Positions 41,101 through 51,887 of a DNA stretch of 64,000 nt are shown piece by piece. The position numbers and the translations under genes are program-made. This DNA comes from Arachis hypogaea. Lineage: Eukaryota; Streptophyta; Magnoliopsida; Fabales; Fabaceae. The DNA is taken from NCBI RefSeq assembly GCF_003086295.3, contig NC_092053.1, positions 83,327,671-83,391,670 of the forward strand, in the 5' to 3' direction. Numbering within the stretch: position 1 is the first letter of the stretch; every line of letters starts with the position of its first letter. The notes beneath the pieces are model-generated. The model was not told the origin of the DNA and ran no database searches. It saw only the letters and a list, made by a program, of their open reading frames with translations.

Positions 41101-42646
41101 ATAAAAATTTTCGTCCTCGAAAATTAAAGTAATACATAATATAGTACATAGCCTTAAATACCTTTTAGAAAAGTAAGAGATCTTAACACATATATATACA
41201 TAAGTTCAAATACCTGATATCCATAAGATTTAAATATAAAGGTAAGGTATAGTGTAAGGTGAAGGATACAAGATAGGCTCAATGCAAAAGGTTATATGGT
41301 TTCAAAATCTTACAAAAGCTTAGAGAAACAATATAAGGTGCAAGTCAAGATAGGCGTTCACAAAGCAGAGATATAGTTAATGTGGCAAAAGGCTACAAGA
41401 CAAGTTGGTATTAAAACAACGGATATAACATTTCCTCACAGATCTCTTACCCCTTCGAAACTTCCACTTCCCAACTCCATCAATCACTTCACAACTCCAT
41501 AACCGGTCACAAACCTAACATCCGTAGACTCTTCCACGAGAAACGAAACTCCCACAACTTCTCATAATGTTGCACTCTTACCACTTCACCTTCCGTATCT
41601 ACGAACAGGCCTTAAAGAACTACGCATCGCATTACTATACCTAAAGATCGCACGTGACATCAAAACAATTCTCGAGTTTACTCAGAAAGGTAAAAGACTT
41701 TGAAATAGAAGGACAAACAACAAGGATAATCTCCGCAAGAGTTCTGAAAGAATTGTTGAATCTACAAGTAAACAAGGATGTACAATCGATGAAGAGTATT
41801 GGAAAGAAATTCAGTTTAACAACCTCAAAGATGACTCCTGAATCAGAGACAACTGATAGGAACACAAAAGGATAAGCAAGACAGTAATTTGGAACTAAAT
41901 CAAGCTGAGTTAACAAGTATAAAATCATAGAAGAAGGTCAACTAAAGCTAGTGATGACACTCTCAAGATTTAAAATTTTTGATCAAGTTCACATAATACA
42001 TTTTAATATAAAGTATGAAAAAACTGAAAGAAGATCACCTCCTGTGCTAAAAGAAAAGTATGTAACTCGCAGTTCACAAAAGGGTAACATAAACATATAT
42101 CAAAACTGCAATATGGTTAAAGAAAACTAAATTGCATTTTGTCCAAATAGTTTCCAAGTAAAAGATAGAATAGGTGAGGGTTGAAAATTGAAAGTCAATT
42201 GGGTTAAGGCCAAAACAATCTTTCGAAAATCCTGAAAGACATTTAGGTACTCAATCAGCTAAAAGTATATACTGATATTCTGGCAGGGTTGTAAGAAAAT
42301 CAAACGTTTGTTCAAGAACACTCAGAGTCTAGATTCAAACAAGTGTGTATAAAATTTTATAGAAAATATGGAACAAGTTAAACTCTATTTAGAAAAGGAA
42401 ATCCTGAGGTAAAAATTTACTTATCAGTCGGTTTCAAAACTTTATTTAAAATAATGCATGTCAACTCCAAAATAACTTTTCCAATTTAAAGGATAGCTAT
42501 GGATGCAATTTTTAAGCGAGAAGAATTGATTTAAGTTTCTTAAGAGAATCCAAAACTTGCTTCAAAAGTTCACATCAAAACTCTAAGAATACACTTGAAG
42601 TTGCCATCACATAAGAATATTCAAGAGTATTGGGAATTAGACTAAA
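41101..42646 (-). other. R7 interior, 3' half (non-coding)
   Basis: AT-rich sequence without any ORF that resembles gag or pol. The longest frames (41641-41928 minus, 41654-41875 plus) overlap each other and show no domain. The last five bases, CTAAA (42642-42646), form the likely target-site copy of R8. Confidence 0.65.
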
Positions 42647-45106
42647 TGATGCGCATAAACTAGTTATGCTACGATTTAGGAAATTGCACGATCAGCAAAA
42701 TTCCTTCCAGCAAGTGCACCGGTTATCGTCAAGTAAAAACTCACAATAGAGTGAGGTCGAATCCCACAAGGATTGGTTGAGTGAGCAATTCGGATTAGAA
42801 GTGTGTTCTAGTTGAGCGGAATCAAGATTTAGATGAGAATTGCGGAATGTAAAATTGACGGGAAAAGTAAATGACAAGAAATTGAAATGGCGGAATCTTA
42901 AATTGCATGAATTAAAGAGCAGAAGCTAAATTGCTGAAATTAAAAGGGAATGGGGGTGATTGCATGAATTGAGTTGCAGAATATAAAGAGAAAGTGGAAA
43001 TCAGAAATGGGGAATTCATTGGGTGTTAGGAGATATTGAGATCTCCGAATCAAAACATGTTTATCTCTTCCTCAACCAATGCGTTCATTGAATTTTGCTT
43101 GGCAATCTTATATGATTGGATCCCAATCCCTTGGCTCACCAATTCTCTCTAAAAACAAACAAATTCCCAATCCCTTGGTTTAAATGTTCATAAGAAGAGA
43201 TGATGCTCGATCACTGATTATACCACACTGTTTCATGAACCACAATTTGGTAGGATTACATGTCACAATATCCATCCAAACCCCAATCCAATTCACTGTG
43301 AGAAAGCTTCTCTAGCATGAATCCTCCATTCCTTTCCCAAGGTTCCGAAGGATTCCAATTATGGGTAGTTTCTTTCCCAAGACAACTACCCAATGGAATT
43401 AGATCGAGAAGCTTTCTAACAAAATTCAAGAGAAAAGATTGAAGAAGAAGATAAACTATTATTGATTCATTGAATTACAATAGAGCTCCCTAACCCAATG
43501 AAAGGGGTTTAGTGAGTCATAGCTCTGAATTCAACTACAAAGATATGAAAACTAGCTAAATGAAAAAGTAAAAGTCCTCCCTAACTTAAATTCTATCCTA
43601 TTTATACACTTTCTATATTGAGCTTCTGTTGTGTTTCTTGGGCTTTGAGGCCTCTCCCTACTTTCCTTTTGCCTTGGGTTTATGATCCATAATCTTGATG
43701 AGGCTGTTGATCCAAATTCTGTAACATTCATTGAGCCAACTTAGTGATAATCAAATAATGACACATGACTCAATAAATTGAAATTTCAGACTCATCAATC
43801 CTTCAGGCCCAATCCCATAAACCATGATATTCAATTGGGTTTCATACCAGAGTAAGTTTAAGTTAATGTTTGTGCTCAAATACTAACTTAAACCGCAATA
43901 TTTTTGGCCCAGAAACCTTTTCCAAGAGTGGCGTTTAAGTTGCAGTTTAAGCTTAAACTGCAGCTTAAACGCCAGACACTTCCAGTGATGCCTTTTGTGG
44001 AAGCACGTTTAAGCTTCAGTTTAAGGTTAAACTGAAGCTTAAACGTGGAAATGGAAGAAGGCAGCCCTGGAGGGTAATATAGTCGAACACGTTTAAGCTT
44101 CAGTTTAAGGTTAAACTGAAGCTTAAACGTGGAGATAGAAAAGGCAGCCCTGGAGGTCGAACACGTTTAAGCTCCAGTTTAAGGTTAAACTGGAGCTTAA
44201 ACGTGGAAATAGAGAAAGCCATCCTGGAGGTCGAACACGTTTAAGCTCCAGTTTAAGGTTAAACTGGAGCTTAAACGTGGAAATGGAGGAAGCAACCCTG
44301 GAGGTCGAACACGTTTAAGCTCCAGTTTAAGGTTAAACTGGAGCATAAACGTGGAAGCTGAGAAAGGTAGCCCTGGAGGTGTCGAACACGTTTAAGCTCC
44401 AGTTTAAGGTTAAACTGGAGCTTAAACGTGGAAATGGAGAAAGCAACCCTGGAGGAGAAACTTGGTCGAACACGTTTAAGCTCCAGTTTAAGGTCAAACT
44501 GGAGCTTAAACGTGGAAATGGCTCCCTGGTGCTTTTCCCTTTTCTGGCGTTTAACCTCAACTGGAGGTTAAACGTGGAACTACCCCCCTTGGTGCCCTTC
44601 TCACTTCTGGCGTTTAACCTCCAGTTTAAGGTTAAACTGGAGGTTAAACGTGGAAATGCTTCTTTGGTGAGACTTTCATTCTGGCGTTTAACCTCCAGTT
44701 TAAGGTTAAACTGGAGGTTAAACTTCAATTCCAGCATTTCTTAGCCTTCCTGATTCTGGCGTTTAAGCTCCAGTTTAGGCTTAAACTGGAACTTAAACTC
44801 CACATGTGATATTCAAGCTTCCTTTATTGATTTTGTTGCTTCCTTGCTTAGCCTCTTCTTCCCTGAAATCATCCAAACAATTGCATCAAAGTCTTGCAAA
44901 ATTTCATGAGAAATCTTCCATTCATAGCATTCAAGTAATATAACTAAAACTCATGGAATTTGCATTAAAATCATACTGTTTGGATGGTTCATTGCTTTGT
45001 TATTCATTTGACCATTCTTGGTTACTTTAAGCTCAAGAAAATGCATAAAACAACTAAAACTAACAGAAAAATGCTAGTGAAACTAGCCTAAGATGCCTTG
45101 GCATCA
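42647..45106 (-). repeat. R8 3' LTR (left)
   Basis: Plus-strand ends are TGATGCGCATAAAC and GGCATCA. It contains the U5-type box (GTGAGGTCGAATCCCAC at 42751-42766), a TATA box on the minus strand (43599-43606) and the palindrome array at 43930-44790. One unit near 44550 has lost about 13 bp relative to the right LTR. Confidence 0.9.
43930..44790. repeat. Palindrome array in R8 left LTR
   Basis: About a dozen inverted repeats, most with 21-bp arms and a 2-base centre, occur every 60-90 bp. In one example, arms 44236-44256 and 44259-44279 pair perfectly, starting CACGTTTAAGCTCCAG. Three arm versions occur (CTTCAG, CTCCAG and ACCTCCAG cores), and in each the opposite arm carries the matching change. 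ORFs such as 44333-44737 and 44379-44744 only read through the array. Confidence 0.9.
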
Positions 45107-45119
45107 CAACACCAAACTT
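45107..45119 (-). promoter_or_regulatory. Polypurine-tract-equivalent of R8
   Basis: The minus strand reads AAGTTTGGTGTTG directly before the LTR start TGATGCC, as in R1 at 3776-3788. Confidence 0.45.
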
Positions 45120-46197
45120 AATACTTGCTTGTCCCTAAGCAAGTCCTGAGTTATTTGAGAAGAAAGTATGAAACAGAAAGCAATTACATTGGCTCTATTA
45201 GCAAGCATTTGAAGTTCATCAGAAGGGTTTTATGCAGAAAGTTGCAGCATCACTTTTTCATACTTATCAGGTAAGATTATCACTTTTTCATTGCATCCAT
45301 CAAACACTGCTATGGCCTCTTGTTATTCTTATGTCCTTGGCACTTTTCTCTTTTTTGTTTTTCTTTTCTTTTTCTTAGAGCTCCTTTGCTCCTTGTTTGC
45401 TTAGTGTCATGTGTTGCACAAGCCTTTGGCATTTTCTTTTTCATATCAGTGCACTACACATATCCACTTTAGGCATTTTAGTTCACATTTCTTCTTGAGA
45501 CATTGGTGCCCAGCACCTCTTTGTGTGACTAAATGTTTTGTATTTAGGTTGCTCTTGATAATGGACTTTTGGTTGATAATCCCGGGTTAGTTAACCCAAG
45601 TTACCGAGTGTTGAAACACTCCTCAGAACCTATTCATCCAAGCATATCCTTAATACATAAACACCACAGGCATTTGTCTCAGAAGTTCAACCATTGGTGC
45701 CTAGCTTATTTTCTCAATTTTTTTTTTTTTTTTGCTTTTTGGTTGCCCTTTTTCAGTGGCTTTTTCTTCTTCTTTTTCTTTCTTTTTCATGGCCAAAGAC
45801 ATTTATTCATCAAGATCCATAGACAGTTTTCAATTTCTACATAAAAAATGATAATTCTACACTCTATTTCCAGTGATCTGACTAAACAATCAAGCATGCA
45901 TACCACCACTTAATTCTACTTGATTTGTCACTAATTGAGCCAAGTTACTTTTGTTCAAAGCTTTTCTTTTATTTTTGGAAACAGAACAAGCATGGCAAGC
46001 ATTTGATTAAGAAGGTGAAGTTATATCCAAACATCAAGGCATTCACTTTATTCAAAGCAATAAACAGACACTCAGACTAAAAACTCCACATAACACTTAA
46101 ATGACTTATGATGAAAGAAAGCTCATAAAGACAATTCACCAATTATCATTTGATTATTAAGGAACGAGACCACCTCTTATTTATTGCTTGGTTCTTC
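45120..46197 (-). other. R8 3' non-coding region
   Basis: No protein is supported. It contains the block related to the duplicated R1 3' region (about 45470-45700), a poly-T run near 45718-45734, and C/T-rich stretches on the plus strand. The ORF 45569-45844 is a reading of this block, not a gene. Confidence 0.6.
45575..45605 (-). ncRNA. Structured RNA hairpin in R8
   Basis: On the minus strand it is identical to R1 copy 1: GGTAA and TTATC outer arms, GGGTT and AACCC inner arms, loop AACT and internal loop CTT/GGGA. Neighbouring sequence has diverged more. Just upstream on the minus strand, GAGTGT and ACACTC form another perfect 6-bp stem around TTCA. Confidence 0.6.
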
Positions 46198-47706
46198 TTA
46201 ATTCTTGGGATCCTGCTTCTTCTTGCTTCCTGCCTCTTTTTGACCACTTGTGTTTCCTTTGTCTTTTCTTATGAGCTTTTTCCAGAATCCAGCCTTTTTC
46301 ATTGTTTCTTCCACTCCTTTTTCAAGGATCATTGCCTTGTTTATTTCTCCTTCTTTCCTCCCTTTGAAATACTCATCAAAAGCTGGGAATGCTGGGTCCA
46401 TCTTGTGTAAATGTTCCCCTATGTAGTTAAGCTTGATTTGCGAACTGATGTTGTAATCAGCTTGGACTGAGTATCTTGCATTCTGTAAGGTGGTGGCTTC
46501 CTTGATTGCCAAGACATTGGCATCTTGGTGTTGGCATATGTGGCTGAAGGATTCCTGTAAGTGTAAATTCTGTTCCCTTTGCAGATCCAAGAATCTTGAT
46601 TCAAAGTTCCTTTGCATATCCATCATTTTTAGGTGAAAGTCCTCTTGTCTCTCCTGAGACCTCATGTATTGTTGAGACATTCCTTCCATGATTTCCTGCA
46701 TTCTGCTCATATCCATGGGGTCTATAGGAGTTCGTTGTCTTCTTTCTGGAATTGCTTGCTCTTCTTGCTCTTCTTCTCTGTCTTCTCCTTCCTGTCCTTC
46801 TTGTTCCGCTTCTTGCTCTTCTTCCGCTTGTTGCCCTTCTTCATTTCTTCTTTTTGTGTGTCTTGGAGCAGTTGGGCCAAGAGTCATTCTGTATGCAGTT
46901 ATGGCCAGTCCCGGATATAGCCAATTAGGTCTTTCATCTTCAAGTGGTACTTGGGCATCGATGCATAGTCTAATGATGGTACTAGGGAAGTGGAGCCAGG
47001 ATTCAGGGTCACTTTTCTCACTAAACTCTTGTATCTGTTCAGCAATGAGTTTATGAACTTTGATTTCCCCTCCCACCATAATGCAATGTAGCAAGATGGC
47101 TCTTTTAGGGACTATTTCTGAAGAGTTTGCAGTGGGTAGGATGGATCTCCTAACTATTGCATACCACCCTTTAGCTTCCGGTGTTAGGTCTCCCCTTCTC
47201 AAGACTCTTGGAGCCCCTCTTGTTTTTCTCACCCATTCAGCTCTGATGGCACAAAGGTCTTCAGCAATAGTTGTATAGTCAGGTTCTCCTATCATTCTTT
47301 CTTCATAACTTGCTTGGCTGAAATGTATGTTTTTCAGGCCAAGAGTTTTCATGATTTCTTTGGGACTGAAGTCAACTTCCACCCCTCTTACATAGCTTTT
47401 GTATGTGGGTTTCTTGGTTGAGTCTTCCCTCACTGCATTTGCATAGAACTCCTTCACCAAGTTGATGTTGATTTTAGTGATTGGCTTAGTCAGGAGCTCC
47501 CACTTCCTCTTTTTGATCTTCTCCCAAACACCTGGGAACTCATCCTTTTCAAGGTCAAAGGGGACCTCAGCTAGTACCCTTTTAGGTCTCATCCATTCGG
47601 CTTGAATCTCATGGAAAACTGATTTGTATCTCCTTGCATCGAATTCCCTGCTCTCCTCCATTGGTTGCTTGTCTTTTCTTCTTTTGTGGCTAGATGAAGC
47701 TGCCAT
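46198..47706 (-). CDS. ORF2 protein of R8, putative plant transposon protein domain
   Basis: An intact 502-codon ORF on the minus strand. The N terminus has KRRKDKQ, matching KRRKGKE in R1. The conserved core carries KRKWELL, LVKEFYAN, GWYAIVRRSILPTAN, KRAILLHCIMVGGEIKVHKLIAE and FPSTIIRLC. A Glu-rich stretch (around residues 285-315) replaces the Gln-rich part of R1; a Met/Gln-rich coiled coil follows (DMSRMQEIMEGMSQQYM), and the C terminus is Lys-rich. No signal peptide or membrane helix is visible. Its position after gag-protease equals that of the env-like ORF of Athila elements. Function is unknown; nucleic-acid binding is plausible from the basic ends. A TATA box lies 169 bp upstream. 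Confidence 0.8.
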   Translation of the reverse strand: MAASSSHKRRKDKQPMEESREFDARRYKSVFHEIQAEWMRPKRVLAEVPFDLEKDEFPGVWEKIKKRKWELLTKPITKININLVKEFYANAVREDSTKKPTYKSYVRGVEVDFSPKEIMKTLGLKNIHFSQASYEERMIGEPDYTTIAEDLCAIRAEWVRKTRGAPRVLRRGDLTPEAKGWYAIVRRSILPTANSSEIVPKRAILLHCIMVGGEIKVHKLIAEQIQEFSEKSDPESWLHFPSTIIRLCIDAQVPLEDERPNWLYPGLAITAYRMTLGPTAPRHTKRRNEEGQQAEEEQEAEQEGQEGEDREEEQEEQAIPERRQRTPIDPMDMSRMQEIMEGMSQQYMRSQERQEDFHLKMMDMQRNFESRFLDLQREQNLHLQESFSHICQHQDANVLAIKEATTLQNARYSVQADYNISSQIKLNYIGEHLHKMDPAFPAFDEYFKGRKEGEINKAMILEKGVEETMKKAGFWKKLIRKDKGNTSGQKEAGSKKKQDPKN

Positions 47707-47874
47707 TGGTTCTTTAGTTTTGGGGTAAGTGACAAGCTAAAGTTGACAAGGTGAAGCAAGAAGTGTTGTTGGAAATGTGGGGAGGTTGTTTTCGGCAAGA
47801 GATAGTTTATGCTATGATGAAGAAAATGTGCATGAAGGAGATTTGGTGGCGTTGAACTCGTTTCCCAAGTGGTT

Positions 47875-47882
47875 CTTTATAG
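47875..47882 (-). promoter_or_regulatory. TATA box of putative internal promoter for R8 ORF2
   Basis: The minus strand reads CTATAAAG, 169 bp before the ORF2 ATG, after the phrase GCCGTCCATTTTT. R1 has a TATA box at a similar distance and a similar CCGTCCATC phrase. Confidence 0.55.
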
Positions 47883-48796
47883 GGCCCGTAAGTGAAAAAT
47901 GGACGGCTAGGGTGGTTTGTGAAGGGTGGCTTGATGGTAAATATATGGATTAGGGAGAAGGATGAATTGCCTTTCATTTTCTTGGAAGTATTCTGGGTGC
48001 ATTAGGTTGTACATGTAGCAATCTTTTCTTGCAGAACTTCCTTTTCCCATGTGTTAGCTTCAAAGACTTGTGAACTTCCTTTTTGACCAAGCACCGTACC
48101 TTCCTTTGTCTTTTTCCTCCCTTTTTGTCTTTTCTTTTGTACCTGCACAAACAAACAAGTTTGCTATTATTTTTCGGTCCATGTGAATGATGAATAGTAC
48201 TTGCACATGTAAATCAATGATTGACTTCATGAGCTTATAGCCGTGACTTTTGTATGTATGCACACTTATTACTGGACACCAAACTTAGTGTTTGGTAAAG
48301 TCTCCTGATGACATGAAATCCATATTGGTTGTCCTTAATGAATGTGCATAATTCTAATAAATCATAGTCACTTTGGCTCTTTGATTCTAAACAAATTTAC
48401 TACCCTAAGTAATTGAAACCAAAGTATTAAAACATGCGAATGGTATACTTGTCATGAATTTCGAAATCCAGAGAAACTTCTTGCTTTTCATGAACCGTGT
48501 TCAAAGAGGAACACCAAACTTAATGTTTGGTTGTGCTCTTTGCATGAAAAATTGAATGCATTTTGAATAAAGTTTGGGGTGCCTTCAGGCACACCAAACT
48601 TAGAGACAAATTGTATTTTATATGCAATGTTTAGTGCACTCTTTCAGCAGTTGTCCTGAGGATTCAAGTTCATGCATAAGAAACCATGCTTTATTAGATG
48701 CAAAACAAAACAAAAAAAAAAGTAAGGATATTAAAAACATGGGTTGCCTCCCATGAAGCGCTTCTTTAACGTCACTAGCTTGACAGTTGTCCCTTG
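47883..48796 (-). other. R8 spacer between gag-protease and ORF2
   Basis: Non-coding. It carries three copies of the ACACCAAACTT box (48276-48286, 48511-48521, 48591-48601), which read AAGTTTGGTGT on the minus strand, and the GAAGCGCTTCATGGGAGG phrase near 48750-48770. The equivalent spacers in R1 and R4 have two boxes each. Confidence 0.65.
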
Positions 48797-51628
48797 TTAG
48801 GGTGGATTGTAGTGCTTGACGTCTTCTCCTCTCACTATGCAAACGTCCCCACTTGATTCCTTCATGACCTCTAAATGTTCCATAGAAAGAACTTTCCTGA
48901 TTGTGAACACTTGAGGGAGCTGGGAAGGAATGGTTTTGAGGCCGGGTGGGATTGGCAGACAATGACTTGATATCACTTTATCTCCCGGAGAAAAACCTTC
49001 AGTGGGAATTTTCTTGTTTCTCCACCCTCTTGGCAATTTCCCTATCATTCTTCCCTTTCTCTTGAGGATTTCTTCATTGACCCTTATGCCAGTAGGATCC
49101 TTCTGATCTGTTTCCATTGATTCTTGTGGCTTTAACTCTTGTAACTCCTGTTTGCCTTCCAAAGGCTGTTTTAGAGTTTCAGCTGCTGGATTACTTTCCT
49201 CCAAACACAGATGGCTACTATCATCCTTAGGCTTTTCAGGTTCTGGTTCAGGCTCAGATGCAGGTTTGAAAACTTTGAAAATGAGTTGTTCATCATGTAT
49301 TCTCAGAATTAGCTCTCCTTGTTCTACATCTATGAGTGCTCTAGCAGTGGCTAGAAATGGTCTTCCCAGAATGATAGGGTGTAGGTAGCTTTCCTCCATG
49401 TCCAAAATGACAAAGTCTGTGGGGAAGTAATAATCTCCCACCTTCACCAGCACATTCTCAACTACCCCTTCAGCTTGCTTCTGAGTTTTGTCAGCCAGTT
49501 GTATGATTACATCAGTGGATCTCACCTCATTCAGTTGTAGCCTCTTCATAAGAGTTAGAGGCATCACATTTATGCTAGCTCCTAGATCACAGAATCCTCT
49601 GTCAATTTTTGTTTCTCCTATGATGCAAGGAATATGAAAACTTCCTGGGTCTGTTTTCTTAGAGACTGTGTCCTTCTTGATGAGGGCACTGCATTCTTTG
49701 TTCATTGTTACCGTTTGTCCTCCCTTCAAAACTCTTTTCTTGCTCAACAATTCTTTTAAATACTTGATGTGTGTAGGCATTTGATGGAGAATCTCAAGAA
49801 AGGGAATATTGATATGGAGAGACTTAAATGTCTCTAAAAACCTTGAATAGGTTTTCCCTTTTTCACCTCCTCCTAACCTCTGAGGAAATGGTGCTTTTGG
49901 TTGGTATGTTTCCATCGTGCCTTTTTGCAGTTCCTTGGCTTGCTCAGTTTCACTTTCCTGCTTAGCTTCCTCCACACCTTCCTTCAAGATTCCTGGCTCC
50001 TGCTCTGAGGGCCTGATTCCTTCTTCTTCTGAAACTTCCTTCAATATGGTGATGGCCTTGCATTCTTCCCATCTCACTCTTTTTTGTTCCCCTTTAGGAT
50101 TCTTTTCTGTGTCACTAGGGAACACTGCAGTTGATTTGGGGGCCTGTTGAGATAGCTCTCCTACTTGAGACTCCATCCTCTTGAGTTTTTCACCATGGTT
50201 TCTTAAGGTAGCTCTCACATCATCCCTGAAGCTTTTCAATTCGGTTATGTCTTGACTCATCGTTGCCATCATTCCTTCTATCCGGTTTAATTGGTCTTGA
50301 AATTGTTGGTTCGGATTAGGTTGGGTAGGTTGATTATTTTGGCCATGATATGATGGTTGGGAGTAAGTGTTTTGTGTGGCTTGGTATGATCTTTGGTTGG
50401 AGTTTTGGTATGTGGAATTGTTATGTTGGTTGTGGTTGTAAGGTTTGTGGTTTTGTGGTTGGGTTTGTTGGTTCCCCCACCCAAAGTTTGGGTGATTTTT
50501 CCATCCTGGGTTGTAAGTGTTGGAATGTGGATCATATGATTGCCTTTGTTGGTTTCCCACAAAGTTGGCCTCTTCCCAATCACCTCCTTCAATGCTTACT
50601 TCCTCTTGATCTTGTGTGTGTATTGCAGCCACTTGCTTTGTTTCTAATTGCCTGGTAAGCTCTGCTAGTTGCTTGGCAAACACTTTGTTTTGGGCTAGAA
50701 TTGTATCAACATGGTTCAGCTCCATGACTCCCTTAGTGTTGTGCCTCTCTGATGCATAGTAGTACTCATTCTCAGCCACTGTCTCAATCACTTCAATGGC
50801 TTCTTCCACAGTCTTTTTCCTGTTCAATGAACCTCCTGATGAATGGTCTACAGCCTTCCTTGATTCATAAGACAGTCCATCATAGAAAATATGCAATTGC
50901 ACCCAATCATGGAACATGTCTGGTGGGCATTTCCTTGTCAAATCCTTGAATCTCTCCCATGCCTCATAGAGAGTTTCACCATCTTGTTGTCTAAAAGTCT
51001 GAACCTCAGATCGAAGCCTATTGACCTTTTGTGGGGGGTAGAAACGTGCCAGAAACTTGCTTTCCACCTCATCCCATGTTGTTAGACTCCCCCTTGGGAA
51101 TGATTCCAGCCACTTAGCTGCTTTGTCCCTAAGTGAAAATGGGAACAAAAGCAGTTTATAGGCATCTTCCTGGACTCCATTGGACTTCACAGTGTCACAA
51201 ATTCTCAGGAATTTTGTGAGATGTTGGTTGGGATCTTCATTAGCACTCCCACCAAATGAACAATGATTCTCCACAAGTGATATTAGCTGTGGTTTGAGTT
51301 CAAAATTGTTGGCCTGAATGGGTGGTTTCTGAATGCTGCTACCACAATTCCCAGAGGTTGGGTTTATGTATGAACTAAGAACCCTCCTCTCAGGAATGGC
51401 ATTGTTTCCATCAGCTCTCTCATGGTTGTGAACTTCTCTATCCATGTTGAGATCTAGAGCTTCCTCAAAATTGTCCTCAGATTCTCCTTCAGATTCTTCT
51501 TCTCCCAGTACTCTCTTCCCTCTTGCTTCCCTTCTAAGTCTATGAAGGGTCCTCTCTGGTTCGGTATATGGAGGAGTTGATGTCTCTCCTCTCCTACCTG
51601 TCATACAAGAACACAGCACAGGCAACAA
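48797..51628 (-). CDS. Gag-protease polyprotein of R8 with integrase-like tail
   Basis: An intact 943-codon ORF. The Met at 51602-51604 (MTGRRG) matches MTGRR in R4 and is the more likely start. Gag occupies about residues 105-275 (LLFPFSLRDKAAKWLESF, TLYEAWERFKDLTRKCP, HSSGGSLNRKKTVEEA). An Asn/Gln/Tyr-rich linker follows without a CCHC finger, then a coiled coil (RIEGMMATMSQDI). The aspartic protease lies near residues 640-790 with CDLGASINVMP and ILGRPFLATARALID. The last 80 residues (FSPGDKV to VKHYNPP) resemble an integrase C-terminal domain. RT, RNase H and the integrase core are absent. It is the best preserved of three related ORFs in this window and would form particles and process itself while borrowing pol. 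Confidence 0.9.
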   Translation of the reverse strand: MLPVLCSCMTGRRGETSTPPYTEPERTLHRLRREARGKRVLGEEESEGESEDNFEEALDLNMDREVHNHERADGNNAIPERRVLSSYINPTSGNCGSSIQKPPIQANNFELKPQLISLVENHCSFGGSANEDPNQHLTKFLRICDTVKSNGVQEDAYKLLLFPFSLRDKAAKWLESFPRGSLTTWDEVESKFLARFYPPQKVNRLRSEVQTFRQQDGETLYEAWERFKDLTRKCPPDMFHDWVQLHIFYDGLSYESRKAVDHSSGGSLNRKKTVEEAIEVIETVAENEYYYASERHNTKGVMELNHVDTILAQNKVFAKQLAELTRQLETKQVAAIHTQDQEEVSIEGGDWEEANFVGNQQRQSYDPHSNTYNPGWKNHPNFGWGNQQTQPQNHKPYNHNQHNNSTYQNSNQRSYQATQNTYSQPSYHGQNNQPTQPNPNQQFQDQLNRIEGMMATMSQDITELKSFRDDVRATLRNHGEKLKRMESQVGELSQQAPKSTAVFPSDTEKNPKGEQKRVRWEECKAITILKEVSEEEGIRPSEQEPGILKEGVEEAKQESETEQAKELQKGTMETYQPKAPFPQRLGGGEKGKTYSRFLETFKSLHINIPFLEILHQMPTHIKYLKELLSKKRVLKGGQTVTMNKECSALIKKDTVSKKTDPGSFHIPCIIGETKIDRGFCDLGASINVMPLTLMKRLQLNEVRSTDVIIQLADKTQKQAEGVVENVLVKVGDYYFPTDFVILDMEESYLHPIILGRPFLATARALIDVEQGELILRIHDEQLIFKVFKPASEPEPEPEKPKDDSSHLCLEESNPAAETLKQPLEGKQELQELKPQESMETDQKDPTGIRVNEEILKRKGRMIGKLPRGWRNKKIPTEGFSPGDKVISSHCLPIPPGLKTIPSQLPQVFTIRKVLSMEHLEVMKESSGDVCIVRGEDVKHYNPP

Positions 51629-51863
51629 ACAAGTGAAATACTCTTGGTTAATGGAAGAGTATGGTTAGAACAATTGAGGAATTAATTCAAACAGTTAGTG
51701 AGTCAGTGAGTTAGTTGCTTGAATTTAAAGGCATAAAGAAAGAAAGCATGTAACAGAGTGCAGAAATTAAAATTCAACAAGTAACTTGTACTGAATTAAT
51801 CAAAACAAAAAAAATGCTCAATCTAGTTAACTTCCAATTGGAGAATTGTCAATCGAAAACCAA

Positions 51864-51881
51864 TCCCCGGCAACGGCGCCA
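51864..51881 (-). promoter_or_regulatory. Primer-binding site, tRNA-Asp type (R8)
   Basis: The minus strand reads TGGCGCCGTTGCCGGGGA, a full 18-base match to the complement of the plant tRNA-Asp(GUC) 3' end including CCA. It lies six bases inside the 5' LTR. Confidence 0.95.
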
Positions 51882-51887
51882 TAAACT

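Noticed and set aside
41641..41928. Possible small host gene in the R7 interior
   Set aside because: Overlapping short frames on both strands, AT-rich, no motif; it lies between polypurine tract and the R8 insertion.
44333..44744. ORFs of 121-134 codons on both strands
   Set aside because: They read through the palindrome array of the R8 LTR; the repeated peptide motif NLQFKVKLE is a product of the DNA repeat. The same applies to 53512-53998.
51864..51881. tRNA gene
   Set aside because: The tRNA-Asp 3'-end match is only 18 bases, in antisense next to an LTR, so it is a primer-binding site. The same holds at 21544, 36072 and 61906.
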